Origin: Mycolicibacterium moriokaense | GTDB taxonomy: Bacteria > Actinomycetota > Actinomycetes > Mycobacteriales > Mycobacteriaceae | Reading direction: 5' to 3' | Assembly: GCF_010726085.1 (NCBI RefSeq) | Contig: NZ_AP022560.1 | Span: 4,464,001 to 4,528,000, forward strand | DNA: 64,000 bases | Shown: one piece after another, positions 37,112 to 46,346 of the stretch | Numbering within the stretch: position 1 is the first letter of the stretch | Layout: each line of letters begins with the position of its first letter | Translations under genes and position numbers: made by a program | The notes under the pieces: generated by a model | Database searches by the model: none | What the model was told of the DNA's origin: nothing | Seen by the model: the letters and a program-made list of their open reading frames with translations, nothing else

Positions 37112-38146
37112 CTATGTGGTCGGCTCGCGCAGCTCTTGCAATACGGCCGAGATGGTCGATTCCGAAATCGTGCTCGGGAAGCCCACCATGACGCGGTCGA
37201 TCAAGCCGTCGCACCGATCGCGAATCTTGGCCGCCAGCTTGTCGTTCGGAGCGACCACCGCGAACGTGTCGAGAATCTCGTCGTCGATGAGCGCGCCCAT
37301 ACCGTCCCAGTCGCCCTTCAGCGACAACGCGTGCAGTTCGTCGTGCAGCGCACCCCAGCCGTGCAGATCGAGCACCTTCTTGTAGGCGGGCGTCGAACCG
37401 TAGAACGCGATCTGCTTGCGGGTGCCGACGGCCGCGGCGTTCAGCTCGGATTCGTCGTTTCCCGTGACGACGAACAGCGGGCACGACACCTGAAAGTCGC
37501 TGCGCCGCCTCCCCGATCGGCTCATCCCCCGCAGCAGCGCGGGCGTGGTCACCTCTTCGAAGTAGCGCTTGGTCGTGAAGGCGTGCGCGAGGACTCCGTC
37601 GGCCACCTCGCCCGTCATCTCCGTCATCGCCTCACCCACGGCGGCGATGAACACCTTCGGGATGCCGTAGTCATGCGGCTCCGGAGTGAACATCGGCGTC
37701 ATGAGCTTGTGGGTGTAGAAGTCCCCCTCGAACCGCAGCTTCGTCCCGTCGTGCCAGCACGCCCAGATCTCCCGCAGCGCGAGCACGAACTCGCGCATCC
37801 GGTCCACCGGGCGGCTCCACGGCATGCTGAAGCGCTTCTCGATGTGCGGTCGGATCTGCGAGCCAAGCCCCAGGTTCAGCCGGCCCTTCGAGTACTCCTG
37901 CAGATCCCAGCCGACGTTGGCGACGGTCATCGGGGTTCGGGCGAAAGCCACCGCGATGCTGGTGCCCAGCTCGATGGTCTCGGTGTGTTCGGCGGCCAAT
38001 GTCAGCGGCAGGAACGGGTCGTGGCTGACCTCCGCCGTCCAGCAGCCGTCATAGCCGCGACGTTCCAGGGTCACCGCGGCGTCGACCACCGCATGGAGTT
38101 GGCTGAACACGCCGCCGTCGACCTTGAGGCCGGCGCCACTTCCCAT
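37112..38146 (-). CDS. LLM-class F420-dependent oxidoreductase
   Basis: 344 residues with a luciferase-like TIM barrel: LERRGYDGCWTAEVSHDPFLPLTLAAEHT at the N-terminus, then VANVGWDLQEYSKGRLNLGLGSQIRPHIEKRF near 85-115, which is typical of F420-using mycobacterial enzymes (TIGR03617-like). It would carry hydride between F420 and an unknown substrate. ATG at 38146. Paired with the P450 downstream. Confidence 0.87.
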   Translation of the reverse strand: MGSGAGLKVDGGVFSQLHAVVDAAVTLERRGYDGCWTAEVSHDPFLPLTLAAEHTETIELGTSIAVAFARTPMTVANVGWDLQEYSKGRLNLGLGSQIRPHIEKRFSMPWSRPVDRMREFVLALREIWACWHDGTKLRFEGDFYTHKLMTPMFTPEPHDYGIPKVFIAAVGEAMTEMTGEVADGVLAHAFTTKRYFEEVTTPALLRGMSRSGRRRSDFQVSCPLFVVTGNDESELNAAAVGTRKQIAFYGSTPAYKKVLDLHGWGALHDELHALSLKGDWDGMGALIDDEILDTFAVVAPNDKLAAKIRDRCDGLIDRVMVGFPSTISESTISAVLQELREPTT

Positions 38147-38232
38147 GCCCGCCGACGCTACAGTAAGCAATTCAGTATGGTCAACGTGAACATGCCGGTG
38201 CGACGATCGCCTTTCAACGACAGGAAGAGCGC

Positions 38233-39729
38233 ATGACGAACGAGCAGGGCTGGAAGGAGACGCTCGAAGACCTCGAGCTTCGGCGTGAGCGTTCGCGAGC
38301 CATGGGCGGCACGGAGCGGTTGGCCAAGCATCGCGGCAAGGGCAAGCTCGACGCCCGGGCGCGCCTCGACCACCTCCTCGACAAGGGCAGCTTCCGGGAG
38401 TTCGGCACCCTGGTGGGCGGTGATATCGCGGCCGACGGGATCGTCGCCGGTTCCGGGCTCATCAACGGATCGCCGGTGATGGTCGGCGCGGAGGACTTCA
38501 CCACGCTGGCGGGCAGTATCGGCCCTGGCGGAAACGCGAAGCGCTACCGGCTCGCGGAGTTGGCACTGCGAGACCGGATTCCGCTCGTGATGCTGCTCGA
38601 GGGCGCCGGCTTCCGGCCCAGCGGCGAACACTACGGGCGCACCCCCACCGATCTGCTGGCCCAGGCGCAGTGCTCCGGCAAGGTGCCGATGGTCGGCGGT
38701 CTGCTCGGCCCGTCGGCGGGCCACGGTGCGCTGGTGGCGCCGGTGTGCGACTGGACCATCATGAGCAACCAGGGCGCGATCTTCACCGCCGGACCGCCGG
38801 TCGTGAAAGAGTCGACGGGCGAAGAGATTTCGAAGGAAGACCTGGGCGGGCCGTCAGTCGCGCTCGCCAGCGGGGTGATCCACAACCTGGCCGAGGACGA
38901 CGAGGCGGTCCTCGACGATATCCGCCGCTACCTGTCGTACTTCCCGCCGAGCGCATGGTCGTATCCCGCGTCGCTGCCCGCGGACGAAGCGAGCGAGCCG
39001 CGCCTGACACCCGAGCTGCTCGACCTCGTGCCGCGCGGCAACCGGCGCGTCTACGACATGCGCGCCGTACTCGACGTGGTATTCGACGACCGGGGCTGGT
39101 TCGAGGTGCAGCCGAAGTTCGGCCGGGCGATGATCTGCGCGCTGGCCCATCTCGGCGGCCACCCCGTCGCAGTCGTCGCCAATCAGCCCAAGGTGCTGGC
39201 CGGCTCGATCGACGCCGACGCCGCCGACAAGGCAGCGCATTTCATCAATGTCGCCGACTCATTCCATCTGCCGATCGTGTTCCTCGCCGACAATCCGGGC
39301 ATGCTGCCGGGCAGCCGATCCGAGAAGACCGGGGTGCTGCGCAGCGGCGCCCGGATGTTCGCGGCGCAGACCGCGGCCACCACGATCAAGCTGCACGTGA
39401 CGCTCCGTAAGGCCTACGGTTTCGGGTCGATGGTGATGTCGCTGCTCGGCTTCGACAATCAGAGCGCGACGTTTGCGTATCCGGGCGCCACGATGGGTGC
39501 GATGAGCGCCGCCGCGCTGACGAAGGCCTCGCACGCCGGCGAGGACCTGGAGGCCAAGCTGCGCAAGGCCGAGGTCGATGCGTCGTTCCGGTCGGCAGGC
39601 CATCTCGGCTTCGACGACCTCATCAGCCCTGAGGAGACGCGCAACGCGCTGCTGTCGGCGCTGCAGCGCGCGATCTACAGCAGGCAGGCGGCCGCAGAAC
39701 CGGTGAGCCGCACCGTCATCACGCCCTAA
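38233..39729 (+). CDS. acyl-CoA carboxylase carboxyltransferase (beta) subunit
   Basis: 498 residues, both halves of the crotonase-like carboxyltransferase fold. N-terminal RERSRAMGGTERLAKHRGKGKLDARARLDHLLDKGSFREFG is typical; the acyl-CoA and biotin pockets include LEGAGFRPS, GPSAGHGALVAPVCDWTIM, LADNPGMLPGSRSEKTGVLRSGA and ATMGAMSAAAL. It transfers CO2 from carboxybiotin to an acyl-CoA. No alpha (biotin carboxylase) gene is adjacent, so it must borrow one. ATG preceded by AGGAAG. Confidence 0.9.
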   Translation: MTNEQGWKETLEDLELRRERSRAMGGTERLAKHRGKGKLDARARLDHLLDKGSFREFGTLVGGDIAADGIVAGSGLINGSPVMVGAEDFTTLAGSIGPGGNAKRYRLAELALRDRIPLVMLLEGAGFRPSGEHYGRTPTDLLAQAQCSGKVPMVGGLLGPSAGHGALVAPVCDWTIMSNQGAIFTAGPPVVKESTGEEISKEDLGGPSVALASGVIHNLAEDDEAVLDDIRRYLSYFPPSAWSYPASLPADEASEPRLTPELLDLVPRGNRRVYDMRAVLDVVFDDRGWFEVQPKFGRAMICALAHLGGHPVAVVANQPKVLAGSIDADAADKAAHFINVADSFHLPIVFLADNPGMLPGSRSEKTGVLRSGARMFAAQTAATTIKLHVTLRKAYGFGSMVMSLLGFDNQSATFAYPGATMGAMSAAALTKASHAGEDLEAKLRKAEVDASFRSAGHLGFDDLISPEETRNALLSALQRAIYSRQAAAEPVSRTVITP

Positions 39730-39736
39730 TTCCAGC

Positions 39737-39785
39737 GATTTGTGTGCGTTTAGGAGCGGTAGGCGCTCCCGAACGCACACAAATC
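39737..39785. terminator. bidirectional hairpin terminator
   Basis: GATTTGTGTGCGTT (39737-39750) pairs perfectly with AACGCACACAAATC (39772-39785), with an inner GGAGC/GCTCC stem. It separates the convergent carboxylase and LLM genes and overlaps the LLM stop codon by two bases. Confidence 0.75.
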
Positions 39786-40854
39786 ACAGCCGTGCGCGGT
39801 ACTCCACGACGATCGGTTCGAGTTCGTCGGGCGTGCAGCCGTGCATGATCACCGCATCGGCGCCATAGTCGAACTCCTTACGGATGCGGTCGACACATTG
39901 GCGGGCCGATCCGGTCGCCGACGGCTCCAGCCACTCATCGGGGATGAGCGTGGCGATGTGCTCGATCTGCTCGGCGGTGGCCTTGTGATCGATGCCCCCG
40001 CCGACGGACTGGACCACCGGGTCGTCCCGGAAGCGTTGCAGCACTGACGGATCCCAGCCGTTGGTATTGACGAGCAGGTCGCCATAGCCCTGAAGATACG
40101 TCGCCAGCCGTGCCACCGTCTTCTTCAGCCGCAGCTCCTCGGGCAGATGGTCACCGACCGTCGCGAAGCACGACCAGACCTTGACGTCGTCGGGGTTGCG
40201 CCCCGCCTTCTCGGCGGCGTCCTTCACGGTCTTGACGGCGCGCTGCAGGGTTTCGGGCGTGAAGTAGGTGTGCAGGATGACGTCGTCGAACTCGCGCCCA
40301 CCGAGCGCCAACGTCTGCGGTCCGAACGCCACGATCGCCAATCGGATGTCCTCGTTGAAGTCCGGGTCGAGGAACAGCAACTGGTATTTCCCAATTGGCC
40401 CGTCATGGTTGAAGATCAGCTCGCCGTGCCAGAGCCGTCGCATCACCTGGGCGAAGTCCTCCATCTGGGCGGTCGTCACCGCCGGAACTCCGAACGCCGC
40501 GTACATCGCGGCCACGCCGCGGCCGATTCCGAGCGTGAAGCGGCCTTTCGACAGCCGATGCATCGTGGTCGCGTACGAACCGGTGATCAGGGGGTGACGG
40601 GTGTTGTGATTCGTTGCGGCGGTGGCGATCTGCAACCGGTTGGTGACCGCCAGCGCAGCGCCGGTCAACGACGACGCCTCTTTGACGTTCCAGCGTTCGG
40701 AAATGAACCCGGTTCCGAAGCCGAGTTCCTCACCGCGGCGAGCCTCGTCCATGAGCCCAGCCGGCCCCTCACCGCCCGCGCCGGCAAGTAGGTAGAAGCC
40801 GAGTTCATCCAGCACCCGTTCAGTAGCCGCCGGCTGAGCCGGTGATTCAGTCAT
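39784..40854 (-). CDS. LLM-class F420-dependent oxidoreductase
   Basis: 356 residues. LLM barrel landmarks: LGFYLLAGAGGEGPAGLMDEARRGEELGFGTGFISERWNVKEASSLTGAALA and HRLSKGRFTLGIGRGVAAMYAAFG. This resembles the TIGR03857-type mycobacterial subfamily. ATG at 40854 overlaps the upstream SnoaL-like stop (ATGA), so the two are coupled. Third gene of the APH-like/SnoaL/LLM unit. Confidence 0.87.
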   Translation of the reverse strand: MTESPAQPAATERVLDELGFYLLAGAGGEGPAGLMDEARRGEELGFGTGFISERWNVKEASSLTGAALAVTNRLQIATAATNHNTRHPLITGSYATTMHRLSKGRFTLGIGRGVAAMYAAFGVPAVTTAQMEDFAQVMRRLWHGELIFNHDGPIGKYQLLFLDPDFNEDIRLAIVAFGPQTLALGGREFDDVILHTYFTPETLQRAVKTVKDAAEKAGRNPDDVKVWSCFATVGDHLPEELRLKKTVARLATYLQGYGDLLVNTNGWDPSVLQRFRDDPVVQSVGGGIDHKATAEQIEHIATLIPDEWLEPSATGSARQCVDRIRKEFDYGADAVIMHGCTPDELEPIVVEYRARL

Positions 40855-41225
40855 TGCCAGACTCCTTGTTTGTAGCCGCAATTCCATACTTCGACGATCC
40901 GGCCGTCGACCACTCGGAAGATCTCCATGCTGCCGACGTCGACCTTGGTGCCGTCTTTCATCACCATCGGCGACTGGTAGACGATCGCCACGTGTTCACC
41001 GTCATCGCCCGCAACCACCAGATTGAGGTCGAAGCGAATCGTCTCGAACATCTGCCAATGGTCGACGATGCGTGCCACCGCCTGCTCATGGGTCAGCGTC
41101 GTCGATTCACCGACGTCATGACGAATCACCGTGTCGCCCATCAACTCCTCGGCAAGATCGAAGTTGCGCTCGTTCCAGACGACGAGGTTGTACAGCTCCA
41201 CCACCTCGCGGGCCGAACGGGTCAT
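40851..41225 (-). CDS. SnoaL-like (NTF2-fold) protein
   Basis: 124 residues: VVELYNLVVWNERNFDLAEELMGDTVIRHDVGES, ARIVDHWQMFETIRFDLNLVVAGDDGEHVAIVYQS, and SMEIFRVVDGRIVEVWNCGYKQ, the normal NTF2-like order. Members are isomerases, cyclases, hydrolases or dehydratases of polyketide, terpenoid or steroid substrates, or have no known activity. Overlaps both neighbours by 4 bp. Confidence 0.85.
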   Translation of the reverse strand: MTRSAREVVELYNLVVWNERNFDLAEELMGDTVIRHDVGESTTLTHEQAVARIVDHWQMFETIRFDLNLVVAGDDGEHVAIVYQSPMVMKDGTKVDVGSMEIFRVVDGRIVEVWNCGYKQGVWQ

Positions 41226-42277
41226 GCGAACACCTCCAGCGCATTGATCTCGTCGATGGCGGCGAGCGCGCGATCGACGAGCGCGAGGCAGAGCCGGCGC
41301 GACCGCTCGGGCACGACTTCCCAGGTCAGCAGCGCGACGATCGGCATCAGTGTCAGGTACACCGCCGCGATCCGGTAATCGCGCCACGCGACGTCGAATT
41401 CGTAATCGACTCCGTGACCGGCCAGGTGGCCTAGATACTCACGGAGTAAGGCCTCGTCCTGGCCGGTGCGCGTCTCGATGGGTAAACCTTGCGTGACCAG
41501 ATACGCCAGATCCGCGACGCCGGACCCACGGGCCGCGAACTGGAAGTCCACCACCTTGACTGCGTCGCCGTCGAAGAACAGGTTGTCGGCCCGGATATCA
41601 CCGTGAATCAGCATGTCGTGTTCGGTCAACGCGGAAAAGGCAGCCGGTGCACGATCCGAGAAGTGCTCGAAGAACCCCGCCAGCTCTTGCGGCACCGCTT
41701 TGTCGCTCTTCTCGAGGTACATCTGCCATCCGTAGCCGAAGGCCGGCACCATGGCCTCGCGGATCATCGGATTGTCCATACTCGGAAAATGCTCCAGCGC
41801 AGCCTTGTTGGCAGACTGGCAGGACCACGCGTGCAGTCCGGCCAACGACTCGAGACACGTTCGCGCACGCTCCATCGACAGCCCCGCCAGATGGTCGGCG
41901 TTGTCCCAGCCGGCAAGATCCTCGAGCAGCAGCACGAAGTCGACGCCGTTGTCGTCGATCCGCGCGACGTGCACCTTCGGCGTCTTCATGGGCGCCCGAC
42001 CCGCAATGTCGCGGTAGAAGGCGACCTCCCTGCGATAGCCGCCCATCAGATCCATCGCACCGCGGGCCTCGGACACCGCAGGCAGTTTCGCGATCAACGT
42101 CGACGGGACACCATCACCGGTGAGATGCAGCCGGTACAGCAGCGACGAGAACCCGCTGTCCTGCGCGATCTGCTCGGCGCGCACGCCGGTCACCTCGCGC
42201 CCAAGCGCACTGGTCAGCCATTGCGGAGTCAGGCCGTCGACACCGTCGGGAACCAGCGTCGTGCCAGCACTCACCAT
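41222..42277 (-). CDS. phosphotransferase (APH/EcKinase-like) family protein
   Basis: 351 residues of protein-kinase-like fold. Catalytic loop MLIHGDIRADNLFFDG (~230) and metal motif VVDFQFAARGSGVADLAYLV follow the hinge segment FVLLLEDLAG. ATG at 42277 is preceded by GGAGG at 6 nt. First of three overlapping genes. The promoter gap upstream contains the direct repeat GACGCAACG twice at 42299-42319. Substrate could be a hydroxylated intermediate, as for ACAD10/11-like kinases; this is inference. Confidence 0.82.
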   Translation of the reverse strand: MVSAGTTLVPDGVDGLTPQWLTSALGREVTGVRAEQIAQDSGFSSLLYRLHLTGDGVPSTLIAKLPAVSEARGAMDLMGGYRREVAFYRDIAGRAPMKTPKVHVARIDDNGVDFVLLLEDLAGWDNADHLAGLSMERARTCLESLAGLHAWSCQSANKAALEHFPSMDNPMIREAMVPAFGYGWQMYLEKSDKAVPQELAGFFEHFSDRAPAAFSALTEHDMLIHGDIRADNLFFDGDAVKVVDFQFAARGSGVADLAYLVTQGLPIETRTGQDEALLREYLGHLAGHGVDYEFDVAWRDYRIAAVYLTLMPIVALLTWEVVPERSRRLCLALVDRALAAIDEINALEVFA

Positions 42278-42359
42278 TGAGTTCCTCCGCACCTCAATCG
42301 ACGCAACGTTTGACGCAACGCACCTAACATAGTTGCCTTCGCGACCGGTTCATTCGCGA

Positions 42360-43466
42360 CTACGGCTCGCTGATTCCACGCAGAAACCGCTCCGATGCAC
42401 GCTGCACGCCGCCGGCGAACAGATGCCCGACATGGCTGCCCGGATGCCAGTACAGCTCGCCGCCCCACCGTTCGTGCAGTTGCTGGGCGGGTTCACGCAT
42501 CGCCATCCTGTCGTGCCAGGCGCCCACGATGAGACGGTTCGCCGGAGGGGGCGTCGGCTCGACGTCCAGATGGTCGACGACGGACGCCACGGCTGCCACG
42601 TTGTCGGAGCGCAGCAGCTCGATGGTCTCCTGCACCGACGGTCCCCACCTGCCGAGGTGCTGGGCGATCATTCCGTTGAGCCCGAAGATCGGCGTGTAAA
42701 CCGCTACGCCGTCGACCTTTTCGAGGTGCGCCACCAGCGCCGCCACCGGACTGCCCATCGACACGCCCGACACCGCGATCGCGGTGGACTGCGGCCGCAG
42801 CCATCGGATCACCGCGCGGACCTCCGACACCACCCGCATCATGCCCGCGACGTTGTTCAGTGGATCCATGTTGGGATACGTGGGCCACGCGTTACGACGG
42901 GCACCGTGGCCGGGCTGCACCGGCAACGCGATGTTGAACCCCAGCTCCTCCTGGAGCCGACGGGCCCGCGAGAACAGCAGATCGATCGGTTGACCCTGGC
43001 CTGCGCCGTGCACCCACACCAGCCAGGGGCGCTTATCGTCGCCGACGCGGCAGACGTGCACCAGCGCCGTCGCGGGACCACCCAGACCCTCAACCGCCAG
43101 CGACTGAGGCAACTGCGGATCGTGGTCGAATCTCACCTGTTCATAGGCCAGTCGCCCGATCCGACGCCGTCGAACGGACTTGACCCGCAACGGTTCCGGC
43201 TCCGCGTTGGCCTCGGCCACGGTCAGTCCCGACAGCTCGTTCGCCGTGGCCGCACAGGCGTCAATCGTCCGTTCGAGTTTCGGCGGCGGAGCGGTCAAGG
43301 TCATGCCGGACAAGGCGAGTTCGTCGAGCACCACCTCACCGAATTGACGCGCGCCGCGCTGCGACACCGGCCTCCAGTCACCGGACCCTGCAACGGCGGC
43401 ATGCGCCCTCGGTACCACGCCGACAAAATCCCGCCCGATGATCCGGGCGCGCTCGGCTGGCCTCAT
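42360..43466 (-). CDS. alpha/beta hydrolase
   Basis: 368 residues. An N-terminal helical region of about 130 residues precedes the hydrolase core, which starts at WLVWVHGAGQGQPIDLL (oxyanion), has nucleophile elbow G-V-S-M-G near 240 and a C-terminal H-V-G-H. Its start overlaps the stop of the Baeyer-Villiger-type monooxygenase by 4 bp. Together they could convert a ketone to an ester and then hydrolyse it. The open frame extends far upstream, but that part is a shadow of the monooxygenase. Confidence 0.85.
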   Translation of the reverse strand: MRPAERARIIGRDFVGVVPRAHAAVAGSGDWRPVSQRGARQFGEVVLDELALSGMTLTAPPPKLERTIDACAATANELSGLTVAEANAEPEPLRVKSVRRRRIGRLAYEQVRFDHDPQLPQSLAVEGLGGPATALVHVCRVGDDKRPWLVWVHGAGQGQPIDLLFSRARRLQEELGFNIALPVQPGHGARRNAWPTYPNMDPLNNVAGMMRVVSEVRAVIRWLRPQSTAIAVSGVSMGSPVAALVAHLEKVDGVAVYTPIFGLNGMIAQHLGRWGPSVQETIELLRSDNVAAVASVVDHLDVEPTPPPANRLIVGAWHDRMAMREPAQQLHERWGGELYWHPGSHVGHLFAGGVQRASERFLRGISEP

Positions 43467-45088
43467 GCGAGCTTGAAACCGGTGTAGCCCGCGTCGGCGA
43501 TCTCGTTGCAACGCCGCCGGTACTCGGGAATCCCCGCCGTGTAGCCCATGTACATCCGTTTCTTCCCAGGGACGTTGCCGCCGTTGTACCAGGAGTTGCA
43601 CGACGGATCGACCAACACGGTGGGCGCCACGAGTTCGGTGGTGTGCTCGATCCATTCCCGCTGCGCGTCCGGCAGTGCCTCGATGGTGCGGTATCCCTTG
43701 TCTCGCAGGTACCCGATACAGTCGCCGATCCACTCCACATGCTGCTCGAGTGCGGCCACGAAATTCGTTGCCGCCGAAGGGCTTCCTGGCGCCTGCACGA
43801 TGAAAAGATTCGGGAAACCCGCGACCGCGATCCCCAGATAGGTGTACGGGCCTTCCGATGTCCAGAAGTCGCCCAACAACATTCCGTCCCGGCCGTGGAC
43901 ATTGATTCGGGACAGCGCGCCCGTCATCGCATCGAAGCCGGTCGCGTAGATGATCACGTCGAGGTCGTAGTGGCCCTGCTCGGTACGGATGCCCGTCGGC
44001 GTGATCTCGACGATCGGCCCCTTGCGAAGGTCGACCAACGTCACGTTGTCGCGATTGAACGTCTCGTAGTAACCCTGGTCGATGATCGGCCGCTTGCACC
44101 CGAACGGATGGCTCGGCGTCAGCGATGCCGCCGTCTCCGGATCCTTCACGATGCGGGCGACAGCCTCCCCGTACAGCTTCGCGGCCATCCGGTTGGCCTC
44201 GATATCGAAGAACACGTCGCCCCAGCTGAGCGCACCCAGCACCCCGCCCTCTTCGATCGCGCGCAGCTGGTCCTGTCGCGACGCCGACTTCAGCGGCGGC
44301 TTCGACATCATCTCGAACATCACCGAGAACGCACTCAGCCGAGCGGCCCCGACCGCGTGATCGCGCTGTGCGGCGCGGATTTCGGCGTAGTTCGCCTTCA
44401 GTTCGTCGAGCTCGCCGTCGTCGAATGCGCGCACTTCCCACGGCAACGTGTACGCCGGCGAGCGCTGGAACACGGTGAGGTGCTCGACCTGTTGCGCCAC
44501 CACCGGGATCAGCTGCACGCCGGTGGACCCGGTGCCGATGACGCCGACACGCTTACCCGACAGGTCGAACCCTTCCTTCGGCCAGCGCGCGGTGAACAAC
44601 GATGCGCCGGTGAAGCTCTCCATCCCTGGAAAGTCGGGATCGATGGGCACCGACAGGATGCCGGAGGCGGCGACGACGTACGACGCGACGAACGTCTCGC
44701 CTGATTGGGTCTGGATCGCCCACTCGGCGGCATCTTCGTCAAAGGTCATCGCGACGACCTTGGTGTTGAACCGGATGTCGCGGCGGAGGTCCAGTTTGTC
44801 CGCGACGAAGTTCAGGTACGCCTCGATCTCCGGCTGGGCCGGCATGGTCTCCGTCCACACCCACTCCTGCTGGATCTCGTCGGAGAAGCTGTAGGAGTAC
44901 TCGATGCTCTCGATGTCGCAGCGCGCGCCGGGATACCGATTGAACAGCCAGGTTCCGCCGACGCCCTCGGCCGACTCGAGCGCGACCGTGCGGACACCCC
45001 GCTCACGCAGCAGGTGCAGCGCGTACAGACCGGAGAATCCCGCTCCGATGACGATCGCATCGAATCGGGCAGGGCTGGGCGTGGTCAC
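43463..45088 (-). CDS. flavin monooxygenase, Baeyer-Villiger type
   Basis: 541 residues, GTG start. FAD-binding GAGFSG at 15-20, the GTWLFNRYPGARCD segment typical of class B enzymes, and NADPH-binding GTGSTG near 187. The Baeyer-Villiger fingerprint F-x-G-x-x-x-H-x-x-x-W-P appears at 159-170 as FTGASLFTARWP, with Phe165 in place of His. It probably inserts oxygen next to a ketone. A perfect ACTGTAA-N3-TTACAGT palindrome ends 34 nt upstream (45123-45139). Co-transcribed with the alpha/beta hydrolase. Confidence 0.88.
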   Translation of the reverse strand: MTTPSPARFDAIVIGAGFSGLYALHLLRERGVRTVALESAEGVGGTWLFNRYPGARCDIESIEYSYSFSDEIQQEWVWTETMPAQPEIEAYLNFVADKLDLRRDIRFNTKVVAMTFDEDAAEWAIQTQSGETFVASYVVAASGILSVPIDPDFPGMESFTGASLFTARWPKEGFDLSGKRVGVIGTGSTGVQLIPVVAQQVEHLTVFQRSPAYTLPWEVRAFDDGELDELKANYAEIRAAQRDHAVGAARLSAFSVMFEMMSKPPLKSASRQDQLRAIEEGGVLGALSWGDVFFDIEANRMAAKLYGEAVARIVKDPETAASLTPSHPFGCKRPIIDQGYYETFNRDNVTLVDLRKGPIVEITPTGIRTEQGHYDLDVIIYATGFDAMTGALSRINVHGRDGMLLGDFWTSEGPYTYLGIAVAGFPNLFIVQAPGSPSAATNFVAALEQHVEWIGDCIGYLRDKGYRTIEALPDAQREWIEHTTELVAPTVLVDPSCNSWYNGGNVPGKKRMYMGYTAGIPEYRRRCNEIADAGYTGFKLA

Positions 45089-45122
45089 GGGTCGGCACCT
45101 CGTCTTCGCTCCGACGGCAGAT

Positions 45123-45139
45123 ACTGTAACTATTACAGT
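45123..45139. promoter_or_regulatory. island operator 1 (upstream of monooxygenase)
   Basis: ACTGTAACTATTACAGT, arms 7+7 with a 3-bp spacer; symmetry continues outward to 10+10 bp at 45120-45142. It lies 35 nt before the monooxygenase GTG. The same site recurs at four other island promoters. Confidence 0.8.
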
Positions 45140-45210
45140 ATCAGGCGCGGGGCGACCCGTTGACACAATCGGATGTCGACCGAGTCCGAGCCGATGCCGT
45201 CAGCGCAGGG

Positions 45211-46134
45211 TCACACTGCGCCCGCGCCCGCCAGCCGTTCCTCGCGGCGCCGCTCGTAGTGGCGGGCCCTCTCCTCCACGAGGTCGAGGAACGCTGCCAG
45301 CTCTTCGCGCGCACGCGCGCCCTCGCCGTCGATGTCGTCGCGCTCGAACACCTGCCAGAACCGCAACACCGGACGCACGACATCGTCGAGATGTGAACGG
45401 AGGTCGTAGATTCCGGCTTTGGCGATCGTCACCGCATTCTCTGCGAAGCCCGGCATGGTGCTGCCGGGCATCTGGAAGTTGATGACCTCGCGCGCGACGG
45501 CTTCCATCGTTGCGTTGGGCGAGATGTCGAACGCCGCCTCGACGAGGTTCCGGTAGAAGACCATGTGCAGGTTCTCGTCGGTCGCAACCCGGGTGAGGAG
45601 TTGTTCGGCGACCGGACAACCCGACGCCCGACCGGTGTTGCGGTGGCTGATCCGGGTCGCCAGTTCCTGGAACGACACGTACGCCAGCGCCTCCAGCATC
45701 GACTTGTCACCAGAGTCGTAGCCGGCCTTCATGTGCACCATGCGAGCCTGCTCGAGCGCGACGGGATCGACGCCGCGGGTGACGATGAGGTAGTCGCGAA
45801 TCGCGATGCTGTGCCGCGCCTCTTCGGCGGTCCACTGACCGACCCATTGCCCCCACGCGCCGTCCGGTCCGAAACGCAAGGCGATTTCGCGGTGGTAGGC
45901 GGGCAGGTTGTCCTCGGTCAGAAGGTTGACGACCAGGGCCGCCTTGGCGACGTCGTCGAGGGGCGAATCCTCCGGGACCCAGTCCTCTCCGCCGAGTAGT
46001 GCGAAGTCGCGCCCGCGGCTCCACGGCACGTAGTCGTGCGGGTTCCACGCCTTGGCCTTCTCGAGGTGGCGGTTCAGGTTCGCCTCCACCACCGGTTCCA
46101 GCTCGGTGAGCAATGCAGTTTGGGTTGACGTCAT
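45211..46134 (-). CDS. acyl-[acyl-carrier-protein] desaturase, DesA type
   Basis: 307 residues of the soluble di-iron desaturase family. Iron ligands appear as E in LLTEDNLPAYH, E-E-A-R-H near 105, E in SFQELATRISH and D-E-N-L-H near 195. It would introduce a double bond in an ACP-bound acyl chain. It resembles mycobacterial DesA1/DesA2. ATG at 46134 follows GAAAGACC. A separate palindrome, not the island operator, lies 41 nt upstream. Confidence 0.88.
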   Translation of the reverse strand: MTSTQTALLTELEPVVEANLNRHLEKAKAWNPHDYVPWSRGRDFALLGGEDWVPEDSPLDDVAKAALVVNLLTEDNLPAYHREIALRFGPDGAWGQWVGQWTAEEARHSIAIRDYLIVTRGVDPVALEQARMVHMKAGYDSGDKSMLEALAYVSFQELATRISHRNTGRASGCPVAEQLLTRVATDENLHMVFYRNLVEAAFDISPNATMEAVAREVINFQMPGSTMPGFAENAVTIAKAGIYDLRSHLDDVVRPVLRFWQVFERDDIDGEGARAREELAAFLDLVEERARHYERRREERLAGAGAV

Positions 46135-46174
46135 CGAGGTCTTTCCAATACTCAGGCTTTACCTACGGCTGCGT

Positions 46175-46194
46175 AACCTACGCTACCGTAGGTT
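46175..46194. promoter_or_regulatory. palindrome upstream of the desaturase
   Basis: AACCTACGCTACCGTAGGTT is a perfect 8-4-8 inverted repeat 41 nt before the desaturase start. It differs from the island operator and suggests a different regulator. A partial half (ACCTACGG) occurs just before it at 46161-46168. Confidence 0.6.
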
Positions 46195-46301
46195 GACGGA
46201 AATGCAAGCGTGTACGCAGTTCGGTCACGCATCCGTGCGACGCCTGACAGCCAGCCTCTTTCGCAGCCCCACCCCAGCGCGGCCCAGCTGTCGAAACCTC
46301 T

Positions 46302-46318
46302 ACTGTAATATCTTCCGT
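46302..46318. promoter_or_regulatory. island operator 2 (degenerate, upstream of Rieske gene)
   Basis: ACTGTAA-TAT-CTTCCGT keeps one full arm and the same spacing, with 4 of 7 matches in the other arm. It lies 28 nt before the Rieske GTG, the same kind of position as the perfect copies. Confidence 0.5.
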
Positions 46319-46346
46319 TGACTACGCTGGCTCACTAGGAGGCGAC

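Noticed and set aside
42360..44441. Extension of the alpha/beta hydrolase frame to 693 codons
   Set aside because: The added part is out-of-frame monooxygenase sequence; the ATG at 43466 with the 4-bp overlap is a better start.
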